DNA of 32,567 nt from an uncultured Lachnospiraceae bacterium. Lineage in GTDB: Bacteria; Bacillota; Clostridia; Lachnospirales; Lachnospiraceae. The notes beneath the pieces are model-generated. The model did no database searches. It saw only the letters and a program-made list of their open reading frames with translations, and was not told where the DNA came from. Location of the stretch: positions 1-32,567 of the forward strand of contig CANRGO010000024.1 in the NCBI GenBank assembly GCA_947630125.1, read 5' to 3'. Position numbers and translations under genes: made by a program. Of this stretch, positions 7,650 through 15,774 are shown in pieces. Numbering within the stretch: the stretch's first letter is position 1; each line of letters starts with the position of its first letter.

Positions 7650-7991
7650 ATGAAAGTTGCAGTAGCATGTGAAGGAAAACAGGTGAGTCAGCATTTTGGA
7701 CATTGTGAAGGATTTGAAATGTATGATATTCAGGATCAAAAAGTAGTAGGACAGGAATATGTAGTTAGTCCTGGGCACAAGCCAGGATTTTTACCCGTAT
7801 TTTTAAAAGGAATCCAGGCAGATGTTATCATCGCAGGTGGTATGGGAGAAGCGGCAAAGGATCTGTTTTTGGAGAATGGGATAGATGTTGTTGTTGGTGT
7901 TCAGGGGAACTGTGATGAAATCGTTAGTATGTATGCGTTAGGCCAGTTAGAATTTACTGGAGAGATTTGTAAAGAACATCATCATGACTAA
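7650..7991 (+). CDS. NifX/NafY-like family protein 2
   Basis: 113 residues, starting MKVAVACEGKQVSQHFGHCEGFEMYD, the standard beginning of NifB/NifX-family single-domain proteins (here with an HFGHC motif that could bind metal). ADVIIAGGMGEAAKDLFLENGIDVVVG is the second hallmark. It ends KEHHHD, again histidine-rich. The GGAGGA at 7637-7642 lies 7 bases before the ATG at 7650, so the in-frame ATG at 7635, which is part of that site, is not the start. It differs clearly from the first NifX-like protein of the operon, so the two probably have distinct roles, such as carrier and acceptor. Confidence 0.88.
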   Translation: MKVAVACEGKQVSQHFGHCEGFEMYDIQDQKVVGQEYVVSPGHKPGFLPVFLKGIQADVIIAGGMGEAAKDLFLENGIDVVVGVQGNCDEIVSMYALGQLEFTGEICKEHHHD

Positions 7992-8004
7992 GGAAGGATA
8001 GACA

Positions 8005-8403
8005 ATGCTGAATATGGTATCAAGGAATCTAATCTGGTATCAAGACCTTTTGGAAAAAAATGGCATAAAGAAAACAAAGCAAAAAGATATTGTTCTAACA
8101 ATTTTACTTGATGCAGGGAAACATCTTACGGTAGAAGATATCTATAGGAAAGCAAATAAGAATACTATTGGTAAAGCAACTATTTATCGCTGTATTAAGG
8201 TGTTTCAAAATCTTGGTATTGTGAAAGAACTACCTCTTGATGGCGCACGCTACTATGAACTTAAAATCTTTGGAAAAAAACCACTTCATATTCATTTTCA
8301 ATGTTATGTATGTGACTCAGTCATTGATATTGATGATACAGAGATTATTACACTTTTAGGTATTTGCAATCATTGTAAGAGAAGTGAGGAAAATGATGTT
8401 TGA
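8005..8403 (+). CDS. shortened Fur-family transcriptional regulator
   Basis: 132 residues. Residues 10-85 are a Fur-type winged helix: EKNGIKKTKQKDIVLTIL, HLTVEDIYRKA, then TIGKATIYRCIKVFQNLGIV and the ARYYEL wing. HIHFQCYVCDSVIDIDD is the start of the metal-binding dimerisation domain with the first CxxC. Normal Fur proteins have another 20-25 residues of strand and helix before the second CxxC; here EIITLL runs directly into GICNHCKR, so both structural-zinc CxxC pairs remain but the middle of the dimer domain is missing. It may control its own operon through the 18-bp repeats at 5502-5558. The last 8 bases overlap the probable next start at 8396. Confidence 0.8.
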   Translation: MLNMVSRNLIWYQDLLEKNGIKKTKQKDIVLTILLDAGKHLTVEDIYRKANKNTIGKATIYRCIKVFQNLGIVKELPLDGARYYELKIFGKKPLHIHFQCYVCDSVIDIDDTEIITLLGICNHCKRSEENDV

Positions 8404-8773
8404 TGAATATACAGATGCTGTCATTGATCATTTTATGTCTCCGAGGAATGTTGGGACAATGATAGATGCAGATTGTGAAGGGAGAAGTGGAGACCCAGAG
8501 TGTGGGGATTCATTAATTTTATATTTAAAAATTGAACAAAATCGAATTGTAAATATTAGTTTTTTAGTCTTTGGCTGTGTAGCTGCAGTAGCAACCAGTA
8601 GTATGACTACTGTTATGGCAAAAGGAAAAACTCTGGAAGAAGCATATAAGATTAAAGATCAAGATATTACAAGCGCTTTAGGTGGACTGCCAGTTTACAA
8701 ATATCACTGTTCTGTTTTGGGTGAAACAGCTTTAAAAAATGCAATCAAAGAATATCTGGAAAGATTTAAGTAG
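8396..8773 (+). CDS. IscU/NifU-like iron-sulfur scaffold protein
   Basis: 125 residues from the ATG at 8396 (GAGGA 5 bases upstream; an ATG at 8393 and a GTG at 8384 are in frame but badly placed). YTDAVIDHFMSPRNVG is the typical IscU/NifU N-terminus. The three cluster-ligand cysteines are present: C36 in DPECGDS, C61 in FGCVAA and C105 in KYHCSVLG, with D38 beside the first as in IscU. Such proteins build [2Fe-2S] or [4Fe-4S] clusters with sulfur from a cysteine desulfurase. No desulfurase is in the operon, so sulfur must come from elsewhere. Its place in a NifX/MinD operon suggests it feeds the ferredoxin-ATPases or the NifX-like carriers. Confidence 0.9.
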   Translation: MFDEYTDAVIDHFMSPRNVGTMIDADCEGRSGDPECGDSLILYLKIEQNRIVNISFLVFGCVAAVATSSMTTVMAKGKTLEEAYKIKDQDITSALGGLPVYKYHCSVLGETALKNAIKEYLERFK

Positions 8774-8789
8774 ACGGAGGTAATTGGAA

Positions 8790-9110
8790 GTGGAATGGAT
8801 ATTTGAAGAAAACAAAGTTAAATATGTTGACGAGTTTGGAAAAGAAGTTGCAAAAGCAATTTTATCAACTTGTTCCAATGGTGATATTAATATTGAGCAT
8901 GTTTTTGTTGACCCATCGTTACGTGGACAGGGAATGGCGACAATTACGATGGAAAAGGTAGTAGAATACTTAAGGAGCAATCATAAAAAAGCAATTGCTT
9001 CCTGTTCCTATGCAAATGCTTGGCTTCATAGTCATAAAGAACTATGTCAGGATATTATTTCCAAAGAATTTGGATTATCTTCTGCATGTAAAATTGATCG
9101 AGAGCATTAA
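8790..9110 (+). CDS. small GNAT-like N-acetyltransferase (Acetyltransf_CG / YjdJ type)
   Basis: 106 residues from a GTG at 8790, which has GGAGGT nine bases upstream; a TTG at 8784 in the same frame is too close to that site. The pattern is that of the short Acetyltransf_CG family: a two-strand start (KVKYVDEFGKEVAKAIL), IEHVFVDPSLRGQGMA as the acetyl-CoA loop (R/Q-x-x-G-x-G/A type), and IASCSYANAWLHSHKE, which resembles the family's C-S-Y-A-x-x-(F/W)-x-x-H signature. Substrate unknown. It is the last gene of the operon, 16 bases after the scaffold gene, and is followed by a terminator. Confidence 0.8.
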   Translation: MEWIFEENKVKYVDEFGKEVAKAILSTCSNGDINIEHVFVDPSLRGQGMATITMEKVVEYLRSNHKKAIASCSYANAWLHSHKELCQDIISKEFGLSSACKIDREH

Positions 9111-9113
9111 GTG

Positions 9114-9161
9114 AAAAGGCATTACAAGAGATGAAAACAATCTCTTTGTGATGCTTTTTTT
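9114..9161 (+). terminator. rho-independent terminator closing the NifX/MinD operon
   Basis: A long hairpin (arms GGCATTACAAGAGAT and ATCTCTTTGTGATGC, one bulged T, loop GAAAACA) is followed by seven T to 9161. Confidence 0.88.
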
Positions 9162-9162
9162 G

Positions 9163-9191
9163 TTGTAGACAATCTGATTTCTTGTTATACT
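9163..9191 (+). promoter_or_regulatory. putative promoter of the tocopherol-cyclase-like gene
   Basis: TTGTAG (9163-9168) and TATACT (9186-9191) are 17 bases apart, immediately after the terminator and 64 bases before the ATG at 9255. Confidence 0.5.
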
Positions 9192-9254
9192 AAGACAGAT
9201 AGAAAGACTAGAAAATTTGCTCAAAAATACAGACAATATCCCAGTGAGGTGAAG

Positions 9255-9749
9255 ATGAATCAATTTCAAAATGGACTTACCCATTCTACAGAATATATAT
9301 CCTTTCTAAAACCTAATATTATGGGTATTTTAACGTATTTACCTAATGAATGTAATCACTCCATTGTTAGTATGGATCATAAAGTTTCAGGCCAGCTGCA
9401 ACTGGGAGAGAAATCTTTTCTCATTGAAAATGCAAAAGGATACATGGAAAAAGACTGGGGAACTGGTTTTCCGAAAGAATATGTTTGGGTACAGGCAAAT
9501 GATTTTTCAGAAAGTTCCGTGGTTTTTAGCTATGCTACCATTTCTGTTCTGGGAAGATTTGCAAAAGGGTTTTTGGTGGTTCTGATTCATAAAGGACTAG
9601 AATATCGTTTTACAAGTGTCGAAGGTGGAAGAATTCAAAATTTTCAAGTTGGTAAAGACTATTTTTCCTGCGACTTAAAAAAGGGGAACATGATAATTGA
9701 GTTATCAACCAAGAGAGCATCCATTGATGTACACTTTTTAGTAGATTAG
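9255..9749 (+). CDS. shortened tocopherol cyclase-like family protein
   Basis: 164 residues. IMGILTYLPNECNHSIVSMDH and KGYMEKDWGTGFPKEYVWVQAN match the most conserved central part of the tocopherol-cyclase-like family (PF14249), whose bacterial members are usually about 300 residues. The roughly 100-residue N-terminal half, with its FEGWYFK-type motif, is absent and not found in the bases upstream. At the C-terminus KKGNMIIEL passes quickly to ASIDVHF, so residues also seem missing there. A promoter and a strong GAGGTGA ribosome binding site serve the ATG at 9255 (a GTG at 9249 overlaps that site), so the short gene looks expressed. The biochemical role of the bacterial family is unknown; a remnant on its way to loss is possible. 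Confidence 0.7.
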   Translation: MNQFQNGLTHSTEYISFLKPNIMGILTYLPNECNHSIVSMDHKVSGQLQLGEKSFLIENAKGYMEKDWGTGFPKEYVWVQANDFSESSVVFSYATISVLGRFAKGFLVVLIHKGLEYRFTSVEGGRIQNFQVGKDYFSCDLKKGNMIIELSTKRASIDVHFLVD

Positions 9750-9758
9750 GAGAGAATT

Positions 9759-10208
9759 ATGCAAATAAAGGCAAGTACTCCAGAGGAATATATAAGTCAG
9801 TTAACAGAAGATCACAAGGGAATCATCAATCAATTAAGAGAGGTGGTATCTAAAAATTTGCCAACAGGATTTGAGGAACAGATATTATACCAGATGATAA
9901 CCTTTGTTGTTCCTTTAAGCCGTTATCCAAAAGGCTATCTGAATAATAAAACACCACTACCTTTTCTTTCGATTGCTTCTCAAAAAAATCATGTGGCAAT
10001 TTATCATATGGGACTCTATGCGCAGGATAACCTAGAACAATGGTTCCTTACCGAGTACCAAAATAAAATGGGGAAAGCCCCTGATATGGGGAAAAGTTGC
10101 ATTCGCTTTCGAAATGCAAATCAGATTCCATATGAACTCATAGGGGAGTTATGTCGTAAAGTTTCTGTAGAAGAATTTGTGGATTTTTACGAAAATCGTA
10201 ATAGTTAA
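9759..10208 (+). CDS. DUF1801 family protein
   Basis: 149 residues, full length for the DUF1801 (YdhG-like) family. The N-terminus ASTPEEYISQLTEDHKG, the central QMITFVVPLSRYPKGY, PLPFLSIASQKNHVAIYHMGLY and the C-terminal MGKSCIRFRNANQIPYELIGEL are all family hallmarks. The fold is an alpha/beta YdhG-like domain, and no enzyme activity is established. AGGAGAG precedes the ATG, and it starts 9 bases after the preceding gene, so they are probably co-transcribed. Confidence 0.88.
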   Translation: MQIKASTPEEYISQLTEDHKGIINQLREVVSKNLPTGFEEQILYQMITFVVPLSRYPKGYLNNKTPLPFLSIASQKNHVAIYHMGLYAQDNLEQWFLTEYQNKMGKAPDMGKSCIRFRNANQIPYELIGELCRKVSVEEFVDFYENRNS

Positions 10209-10240
10209 GTGAACATACTAAAGCCAGAGGAGATGATTGT

Positions 10241-11332
10241 ATGAGAAAAAGAATTCAAATACTTGTATTGTTATTTTTTTGCATGATTGCTATTTCTTCC
10301 TGTAAAAATATTGAGAATAAAGAAATCAAAGAAGAACCTATTGATGTTGTGGATACTGTACAAGAAGATACAACTGAAGAAAAAACAGAAGTAGCTGTAA
10401 GCGAAGAAGTAAACGAACTGGTTGGAGAAATTGGTTTTCAAGTACAGGGTACCAAGTTACTGGATGGAAATGGAAATTCTTTTGTAATGAAAGGATTAAA
10501 TCACGCACATACCTGGTATAAGGGGGAACTCATACGAGCACTGGATACAACAGAAAAAATGGGAGCAAATACCATCCGAATTGTTTTGTCTGATGGGCAA
10601 CAATGGGAGAAGGATAGTTTGGAATCCGTTCTACTTATCATAGAGGAATGTAAAAAGCGTAATTTAATCTGTGTGTTGGAAGTGCATGATGTTACAGGTA
10701 GCAATCGCATCGAAGATTTGGAAAAAGTGATTGAGTACTGGATAGAAATTAAGGAAGCACTCATAGGGAATGAGGATTATGTTATTTTAAATATAGCCAA
10801 TGAATGGTATGGCGAATGGAAAACAAAAACTTGGAAAGAGGGTTATCTAAAAGTAATTCCCATGATTCGAGATGCAGGTATCTTAAATACCATTATGGTT
10901 GATAGTGCTGGATGGGGGCAGTATCCAAAGAGTATTATAGAAGCAGGGAAAGAAGTTCTTGCTGCAGATCCTTACCAAAATGTTGTTTTTTCTGTTCATA
11001 TGTATGAATATTCAGGCAAGGATGCAAAAACTATAACAGACACAATGGAGGATATACTTGCACAGGATTTATGTCTTGTAATAGGAGAATTTGGTCAAAA
11101 ACATAAGGATGGCCCCGTTGCCTTTGAAACCATATTGGAAGAATCCATACGCTTAGATGTGGGTTATCTAGGCTGGTCTTTAAAGGGAAATAGTGGAGGT
11201 GTTGAATATTTGGACATAGCTTTGGACTGGGACGGAAATACCTTATCGACAGACTGGGGAGAAATATTGGTGAATAGCCCCAATGGAATTAAAAATACAG
11301 CGAAACAGGCCACTGTTTTTGAGGAAAATTAG
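10241..11332 (+). CDS. GH5 (subfamily 8-like) endo-beta-1,4-mannanase, lipoprotein
   Basis: 363 residues. A lipoprotein signal peptide ends in the lipobox IAISSC with C21, followed by an acidic, probably flexible linker to about residue 62. The catalytic barrel follows closely the GH5_8 mannanases of alkaliphilic bacilli: GFQVQGTKLLDGNGNSFVMKG, NTIRIVLSDGQQW, LEVHDVTG. The acid/base is E188 in NIANEWYGEW and the nucleophile E283 in LVIGEFGQKH; GYLGWSLKGNS ends the barrel. It should sit on the outer face of the cell membrane and cut mannan or glucomannan. No carbohydrate-binding module is present. Its neighbours are not sugar genes. Confidence 0.92.
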   Translation: MRKRIQILVLLFFCMIAISSCKNIENKEIKEEPIDVVDTVQEDTTEEKTEVAVSEEVNELVGEIGFQVQGTKLLDGNGNSFVMKGLNHAHTWYKGELIRALDTTEKMGANTIRIVLSDGQQWEKDSLESVLLIIEECKKRNLICVLEVHDVTGSNRIEDLEKVIEYWIEIKEALIGNEDYVILNIANEWYGEWKTKTWKEGYLKVIPMIRDAGILNTIMVDSAGWGQYPKSIIEAGKEVLAADPYQNVVFSVHMYEYSGKDAKTITDTMEDILAQDLCLVIGEFGQKHKDGPVAFETILEESIRLDVGYLGWSLKGNSGGVEYLDIALDWDGNTLSTDWGEILVNSPNGIKNTAKQATVFEEN

Positions 11333-11358
11333 TATTTGATAGAAGGGGGACTTATTGT

Positions 11359-13911
11359 ATGACTATCTTTGAACGAGTAAGTACAGGGCTTCTGGGTGTG
11401 GATGAGGTAATTGATCATCTTCGGCTTGGAGACAATGTGGTATGGCAGGTAAATAAGGTAGAAAATTATAAGAATGTGGTTCTTCCTTTTGTCGAGCAAG
11501 CGTTGAAAGATCAACGTAAACTTATCTATTTTCGATTTGGCGATCATGATTCACTGCTTGAAGAAAATGAACATATTCAGGTAATCGAATTAGATCCATC
11601 CAAAGGTTTTGAGAATTTTGCAACAGAGATACACTATAAGGTTAAAGAAGCAGGAAAACAAGCTTTTTATGTATTTGATTCCTTAACAGATTTACTGAAG
11701 TACTGGAATTCAGATTTGATGATTGGTAATTTTTTTAATGTGACTTGTCCTTATTTGTATGAATTAGACACGGTTGCCTACTTTGCAATTATTCGAGATG
11801 CCCATACATTTACTACCATAGCAGGAATAAGAGAAACAACCCAATTATTGTTAGAATTATATCAGGTTTGTGGGAAATGTTATTTGCATCCCTTAAAAGT
11901 CTGGGAGAGATATTCTCCAACTATGTTTTTCCCACATTTAATACAGGGGCAAGAAGCGATTTCGATTACTGCGAGTACTGAGGTTGCAGAACTATTTTCT
12001 ACCATATTAAGGTCTTATGACCGTATGGACTATTGGAACATTACGTTTCAGAAGGCAAAGGAAAGTCTGACAAAAATACCTGAACTTCAACAAGAGGTAA
12101 AATTACATCTTTTACATCTTTTAATTGGAAATGAATCCCGCATGTTTCAGTTGTGTAATCAGTATTTTAGCCTATTTGATTTGATTCAAATAGCATCCAG
12201 AGAAATTGGAACAGGATATATTGGTGGTAAAAGTATTGGTATGCTACTTGCCAGAAAAATTCTGGAAGTGGAAGAAGGGGAAACTATTTTGCCTTTTATG
12301 GAACCCCATGATTCTTTTTATTTGGGAGCTGATATTTTTTATACCTATATTGTTCAAAATGGGTGGTGGAAACTTCGCACCAAACAGAAAACCAAAGACG
12401 GATATTTTAAATATGCATCAGAACTAAAAGAGAAATTATTGTTAGGGAAATTTCCGAAAGAAATTAAAGAGCAGTTTATGCAAATGCTTGAGTATTTTGG
12501 GCAATCCCCTATCATTGTTCGCTCCTCGTCGCTTTTAGAGGACAATTTTGGAAATGCCTTTGCTGGGAAGTATGAAAGTGTTTTTTGTGCGAATCAAGGA
12601 ACACCAGAGGAACGTTTTCATAATTTTGAGCAGGCGATTCGTGTAGTATATGCCAGTACGATGAACCAGGATGCCTTAGAATATCGAATGAACCGTGGAC
12701 TTTGGGAGTTGGATGAGCAGATGGCAATTTTAATTCAAAGAGTTTCAGGAGATCAGTATGGAGACTGCTTTTTCCCACATCTAGCTGGGGTTGGAAACTC
12801 CTCTAATCTTTATGTGTGGGATAAGCAAATTGATATGGATGCAGGTATGTTGCGTTTGGTTTTTGGTCTTGGAACCAGAGCAGTGGATCGTGTGCCTGGT
12901 GACTATGCCAGAATTGTGTGCTTAGATGATCCAATGAGAATCTCACCAATGTACTCAGAAGATGAGAAAAAATATTCCCAGCATGGCACAGATGTGATAT
13001 CCTTAAAAAACAACCAGTTAGAAAGTGTTGATATGAATCAACTGTTTCAACTGGATTTGAAAGTGGACAAAACACTTTTTGCAGAAGTTGACTATGAGGC
13101 ACAGGATAGGTTAAAACAACTTGGATTCAAGGAGGAAGCAACACCCTATCATTTGAACTTAAAGAAGGTTTTAAGAAACAGTAAATTTCCGGAATTTATG
13201 AAACAGGTCTTAAGCTGCCTATCCAAGGTATATGAATATCCGGTAGACGTTGAATTCACAGTTAACTACATGGATGAGACTCATTTTAAAGTAAACATAC
13301 TTCAGTGCAGGCCATTACAGACAAAAGGGCTGGGTTATGCAGTTGAAATGCCAGACATCAGTAATTCTAATGACTTTATTTTTTCATCCAGAGGTAATTT
13401 TATGGGTGGTAATGTTCGCCTACCCATTGATTATATTGTATATGTTGACCCGGATGCTTATCAGGAACTTCATGAACAGCAAAAGTACCAGGTTGCCCGT
13501 GAGATTGGGAAAATTAATACATTATTAAAAGATCAACAGGTTATGTTAATAGGACCTGGTCGCTGGGGAACCACAACACCAAAACTAGGTGTTCCTGTTC
13601 ATTTTAGTGAGTTGTCGAATATGAAAGTAATTTGTGAAGTGTCATCTTCCAATGGGGGCTTCATGCCAGAACTTTCTTATGGAAGTCATTTTTTCCAAGA
13701 TTTGGTTGAAACCGGAATATTTTATGTTGCAGTAATTGAAGGATTAGAGGGCGTTATCTATCATCCAGAGCATATTACAATCAAAGAAAATATACTTTCA
13801 ATCATACATCCACAAGCATTACCTTATGAACACGTCATTCGAGTTGTGGAAACAAAAGGAAGTGAAATTTTTTCGGATATTCTTACACAAAGAGTCTTAT
13901 TAATATCGTGA
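11359..13911 (+). CDS. KaiC-like domain plus PPDK/PEP-synthase ATP-grasp domain protein
   Basis: 850 residues. Residues 1 to about 200 resemble a RecA/KaiC-type domain (VSTGLLGVDEVIDHLRLGDNVVW, FYVFDSLTDLL) in which the Walker A lysine loop is missing: LRLGDNVVWQV replaces G-x-x-G-x-G-K-S/T. Residues from about 285 (GYIGGKSIGMLLARKIL) through PIIVRSSSLLEDNFGNAFAGKY (about 383-404) to LQCRPLQ (about 648) are the ATP-binding domain of pyruvate phosphate dikinase/PEP synthase. The phospho-histidine swivel and the PEP-binding barrel of those enzymes are absent. A third domain (GPGRWGTTTPKLGVPVHFSEL onward) fills the C-terminus. The family is widespread in Firmicutes and of unknown function. GGGGG precedes the ATG; a diguanylate cyclase gene starts 31 bases downstream. 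Confidence 0.85.
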   Translation: MTIFERVSTGLLGVDEVIDHLRLGDNVVWQVNKVENYKNVVLPFVEQALKDQRKLIYFRFGDHDSLLEENEHIQVIELDPSKGFENFATEIHYKVKEAGKQAFYVFDSLTDLLKYWNSDLMIGNFFNVTCPYLYELDTVAYFAIIRDAHTFTTIAGIRETTQLLLELYQVCGKCYLHPLKVWERYSPTMFFPHLIQGQEAISITASTEVAELFSTILRSYDRMDYWNITFQKAKESLTKIPELQQEVKLHLLHLLIGNESRMFQLCNQYFSLFDLIQIASREIGTGYIGGKSIGMLLARKILEVEEGETILPFMEPHDSFYLGADIFYTYIVQNGWWKLRTKQKTKDGYFKYASELKEKLLLGKFPKEIKEQFMQMLEYFGQSPIIVRSSSLLEDNFGNAFAGKYESVFCANQGTPEERFHNFEQAIRVVYASTMNQDALEYRMNRGLWELDEQMAILIQRVSGDQYGDCFFPHLAGVGNSSNLYVWDKQIDMDAGMLRLVFGLGTRAVDRVPGDYARIVCLDDPMRISPMYSEDEKKYSQHGTDVISLKNNQLESVDMNQLFQLDLKVDKTLFAEVDYEAQDRLKQLGFKEEATPYHLNLKKVLRNSKFPEFMKQVLSCLSKVYEYPVDVEFTVNYMDETHFKVNILQCRPLQTKGLGYAVEMPDISNSNDFIFSSRGNFMGGNVRLPIDYIVYVDPDAYQELHEQQKYQVAREIGKINTLLKDQQVMLIGPGRWGTTTPKLGVPVHFSELSNMKVICEVSSSNGGFMPELSYGSHFFQDLVETGIFYVAVIEGLEGVIYHPEHITIKENILSIIHPQALPYEHVIRVVETKGSEIFSDILTQRVLLIS

Positions 13912-13942
13912 GTATGTCGCAGGGAGGAGGTCTCAAACGAAA

Positions 13943-15754
13943 ATGAGAAAACGAGATAGAATTCAATGGAAATTGTTAATACCAACCTGCGTTGCATTTT
14001 TAACGGCTACGATTCTGATTAATTTGATGGTTTTAAGAGATAGGGAAATTGCGATTGGTAATGTATTAGAGGAGCTTCGCCTTTCTGTTGTGAATTTAGT
14101 GGAAACAGAACTTGATAAACACTTAACCCAGGCGATTACGTTGAATGAAACTCATAAAAACATGTTAAAAGGTGGATATCTCAACCCTCAAGATGCTAGC
14201 AATAGAGAACGATATTTTTCTTCCATGATACAAAGTAGTCCAGATGTGGTGATGACGTATTTTGGTTTGGAAAATGGAGAATTTTATGGTGCAAGACGAG
14301 TCTTGGATCAGACCATAGAAGTGGTAAAGAACAATGAAGTTACAAAAGGAAATTCTGAATATTACTCCATTAAAGAAGATGGAAGGGCAGATTCATTAAT
14401 GCAAGTGTTTGAGAATTATGACCCTCGGAAGCGTCCATGGTATCAAGCTGCAATAGAAAAAAAGGGACGTACCTTCAGCGGTATTTATAGTCATTTTATC
14501 TTTAAGGAACCAACCATAACGGCAAGTCTTCCAATCTATGAAGAGAATGTTCTTGTAGGGGTATTTGGGGTAGATTTTCTGATGACCTGGCTAGGAGAAA
14601 CCTTGCGCAATCTTCCTATTGGAGAGCATGGACAGATTTTTATTGTGGATGATAAAAAGCAATTGATTGCATCAACAACAGAAGAGGAATTGTTTCAGAT
14701 TGTGGATAATCAATCCGTGAATATGTTGGTAGAAAATAGTAAAAATCCTTTAACAATAGAAGCCTATCAAACCATTAATCTAGATAGTCAGTCACTGGAC
14801 GAAATCGAAACGCAAAAATTATATATTGATTCTTTTCAATATGAAAACCAGACATATTATATCAGTGTCGATCATTTTCATGAGGAAGGAATTGAATGGA
14901 ATATTTACACGCTTTTAAAAGAAGATGATTTTATGAAAAACTCCAGAAGAGCCATACTATTTGCTTCTTCTATAATATTAGTTGTATCTATTTTATTTGT
15001 AATATCAATGTTTTTTATTACCAAAAAGATAACAGAGCCCATTGTTCTATTAAAGGAAAGTGCAAAAAAACTTTCTAAGGGAGTATATAGCAGGGTACCC
15101 GTATCGAAAGGAAACCATGAATTAAATCAATTGGCAGAAAGTTTTAATGAAATGGGTGAGACAATTTCAAATTTATTAAACCATTTGGAAGAAGAAGTTC
15201 GTGTTCGTACCCTGGAGTTAGAGGAAAAAAACAAAATTTTAGAACACTTAACATACATCGATGCCCTGTCTCAGATTGCAAACAGAAGAAAATTCAATGA
15301 ATTTTTTGCAGAATTAATGGATAATCGAGATTCAGAAGATAAAATGGTTGGTCTTATCATGATGGATATTGATTATTTTAAAAAATACAATGATCTTTAT
15401 GGACACTTAGAAGGGGATGTTTGCATTGAGCGTCTGGGTGAAATCTTAAAGCAAGAAGTATCGAGCCCCAGTGATTTGGTTTCCAGGTATGGCGGTGAAG
15501 AATTTATTAGTGTGATTCGTCATCAATCCTATGAAGAAGTGATTAGGACTGCGGAACAAATCAAATTGGCTGTGGAAGAATTGAATATGTTACATGAGGG
15601 TTCAAATCATGGATATGTAACCCTTAGTTTTGGAGTTCTATTTGTAGAAGACAGAACAAAGTATAAAGCAGAGGAACTATTAAAGATTGTAGATGCATCT
15701 TTGTATGAAGCAAAAGAGCAAGGTAGAAACTGCATCGTTAGTCGTCAAATATAA
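13943..15754 (+). CDS. membrane diguanylate cyclase: Cache sensor, HAMP, GGDEF
   Basis: 603 residues. A first membrane helix (about 11-30), an extracellular double-Cache sensor (about 35-335, with FENYDPRKRPWYQAA typical of the dCache_1 fold), a second helix (about 337-359), a HAMP linker, a short coiled coil (about 410-435) and a GGDEF domain (about 436-600). The active site GGEEF is at 517-521 and the Mg-binding aspartate at MDIDYFK (D475), so it should make cyclic-di-GMP from two GTP. The inhibitory I-site normally reads RxxD five residues before GGDEF; here it is SPSD (508-511), so product feedback through that site is probably lost. The ligand sensed outside is unknown. It is co-directional with and 31 bases after the KaiC/PPDK-like gene. 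Confidence 0.93.
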   Translation: MRKRDRIQWKLLIPTCVAFLTATILINLMVLRDREIAIGNVLEELRLSVVNLVETELDKHLTQAITLNETHKNMLKGGYLNPQDASNRERYFSSMIQSSPDVVMTYFGLENGEFYGARRVLDQTIEVVKNNEVTKGNSEYYSIKEDGRADSLMQVFENYDPRKRPWYQAAIEKKGRTFSGIYSHFIFKEPTITASLPIYEENVLVGVFGVDFLMTWLGETLRNLPIGEHGQIFIVDDKKQLIASTTEEELFQIVDNQSVNMLVENSKNPLTIEAYQTINLDSQSLDEIETQKLYIDSFQYENQTYYISVDHFHEEGIEWNIYTLLKEDDFMKNSRRAILFASSIILVVSILFVISMFFITKKITEPIVLLKESAKKLSKGVYSRVPVSKGNHELNQLAESFNEMGETISNLLNHLEEEVRVRTLELEEKNKILEHLTYIDALSQIANRRKFNEFFAELMDNRDSEDKMVGLIMMDIDYFKKYNDLYGHLEGDVCIERLGEILKQEVSSPSDLVSRYGGEEFISVIRHQSYEEVIRTAEQIKLAVEELNMLHEGSNHGYVTLSFGVLFVEDRTKYKAEELLKIVDASLYEAKEQGRNCIVSRQI

Positions 15755-15774
15755 AATAAAGCTTGGAGAAGTAT

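Noticed and set aside
5576-8773. Reading the NifX/IscU/MinD operon as part of a nitrogenase cluster
   Set aside because: No nifHDK, nifE, nifN or nifB is present; NifX-like and MinD-ferredoxin proteins are common in non-fixing anaerobes.
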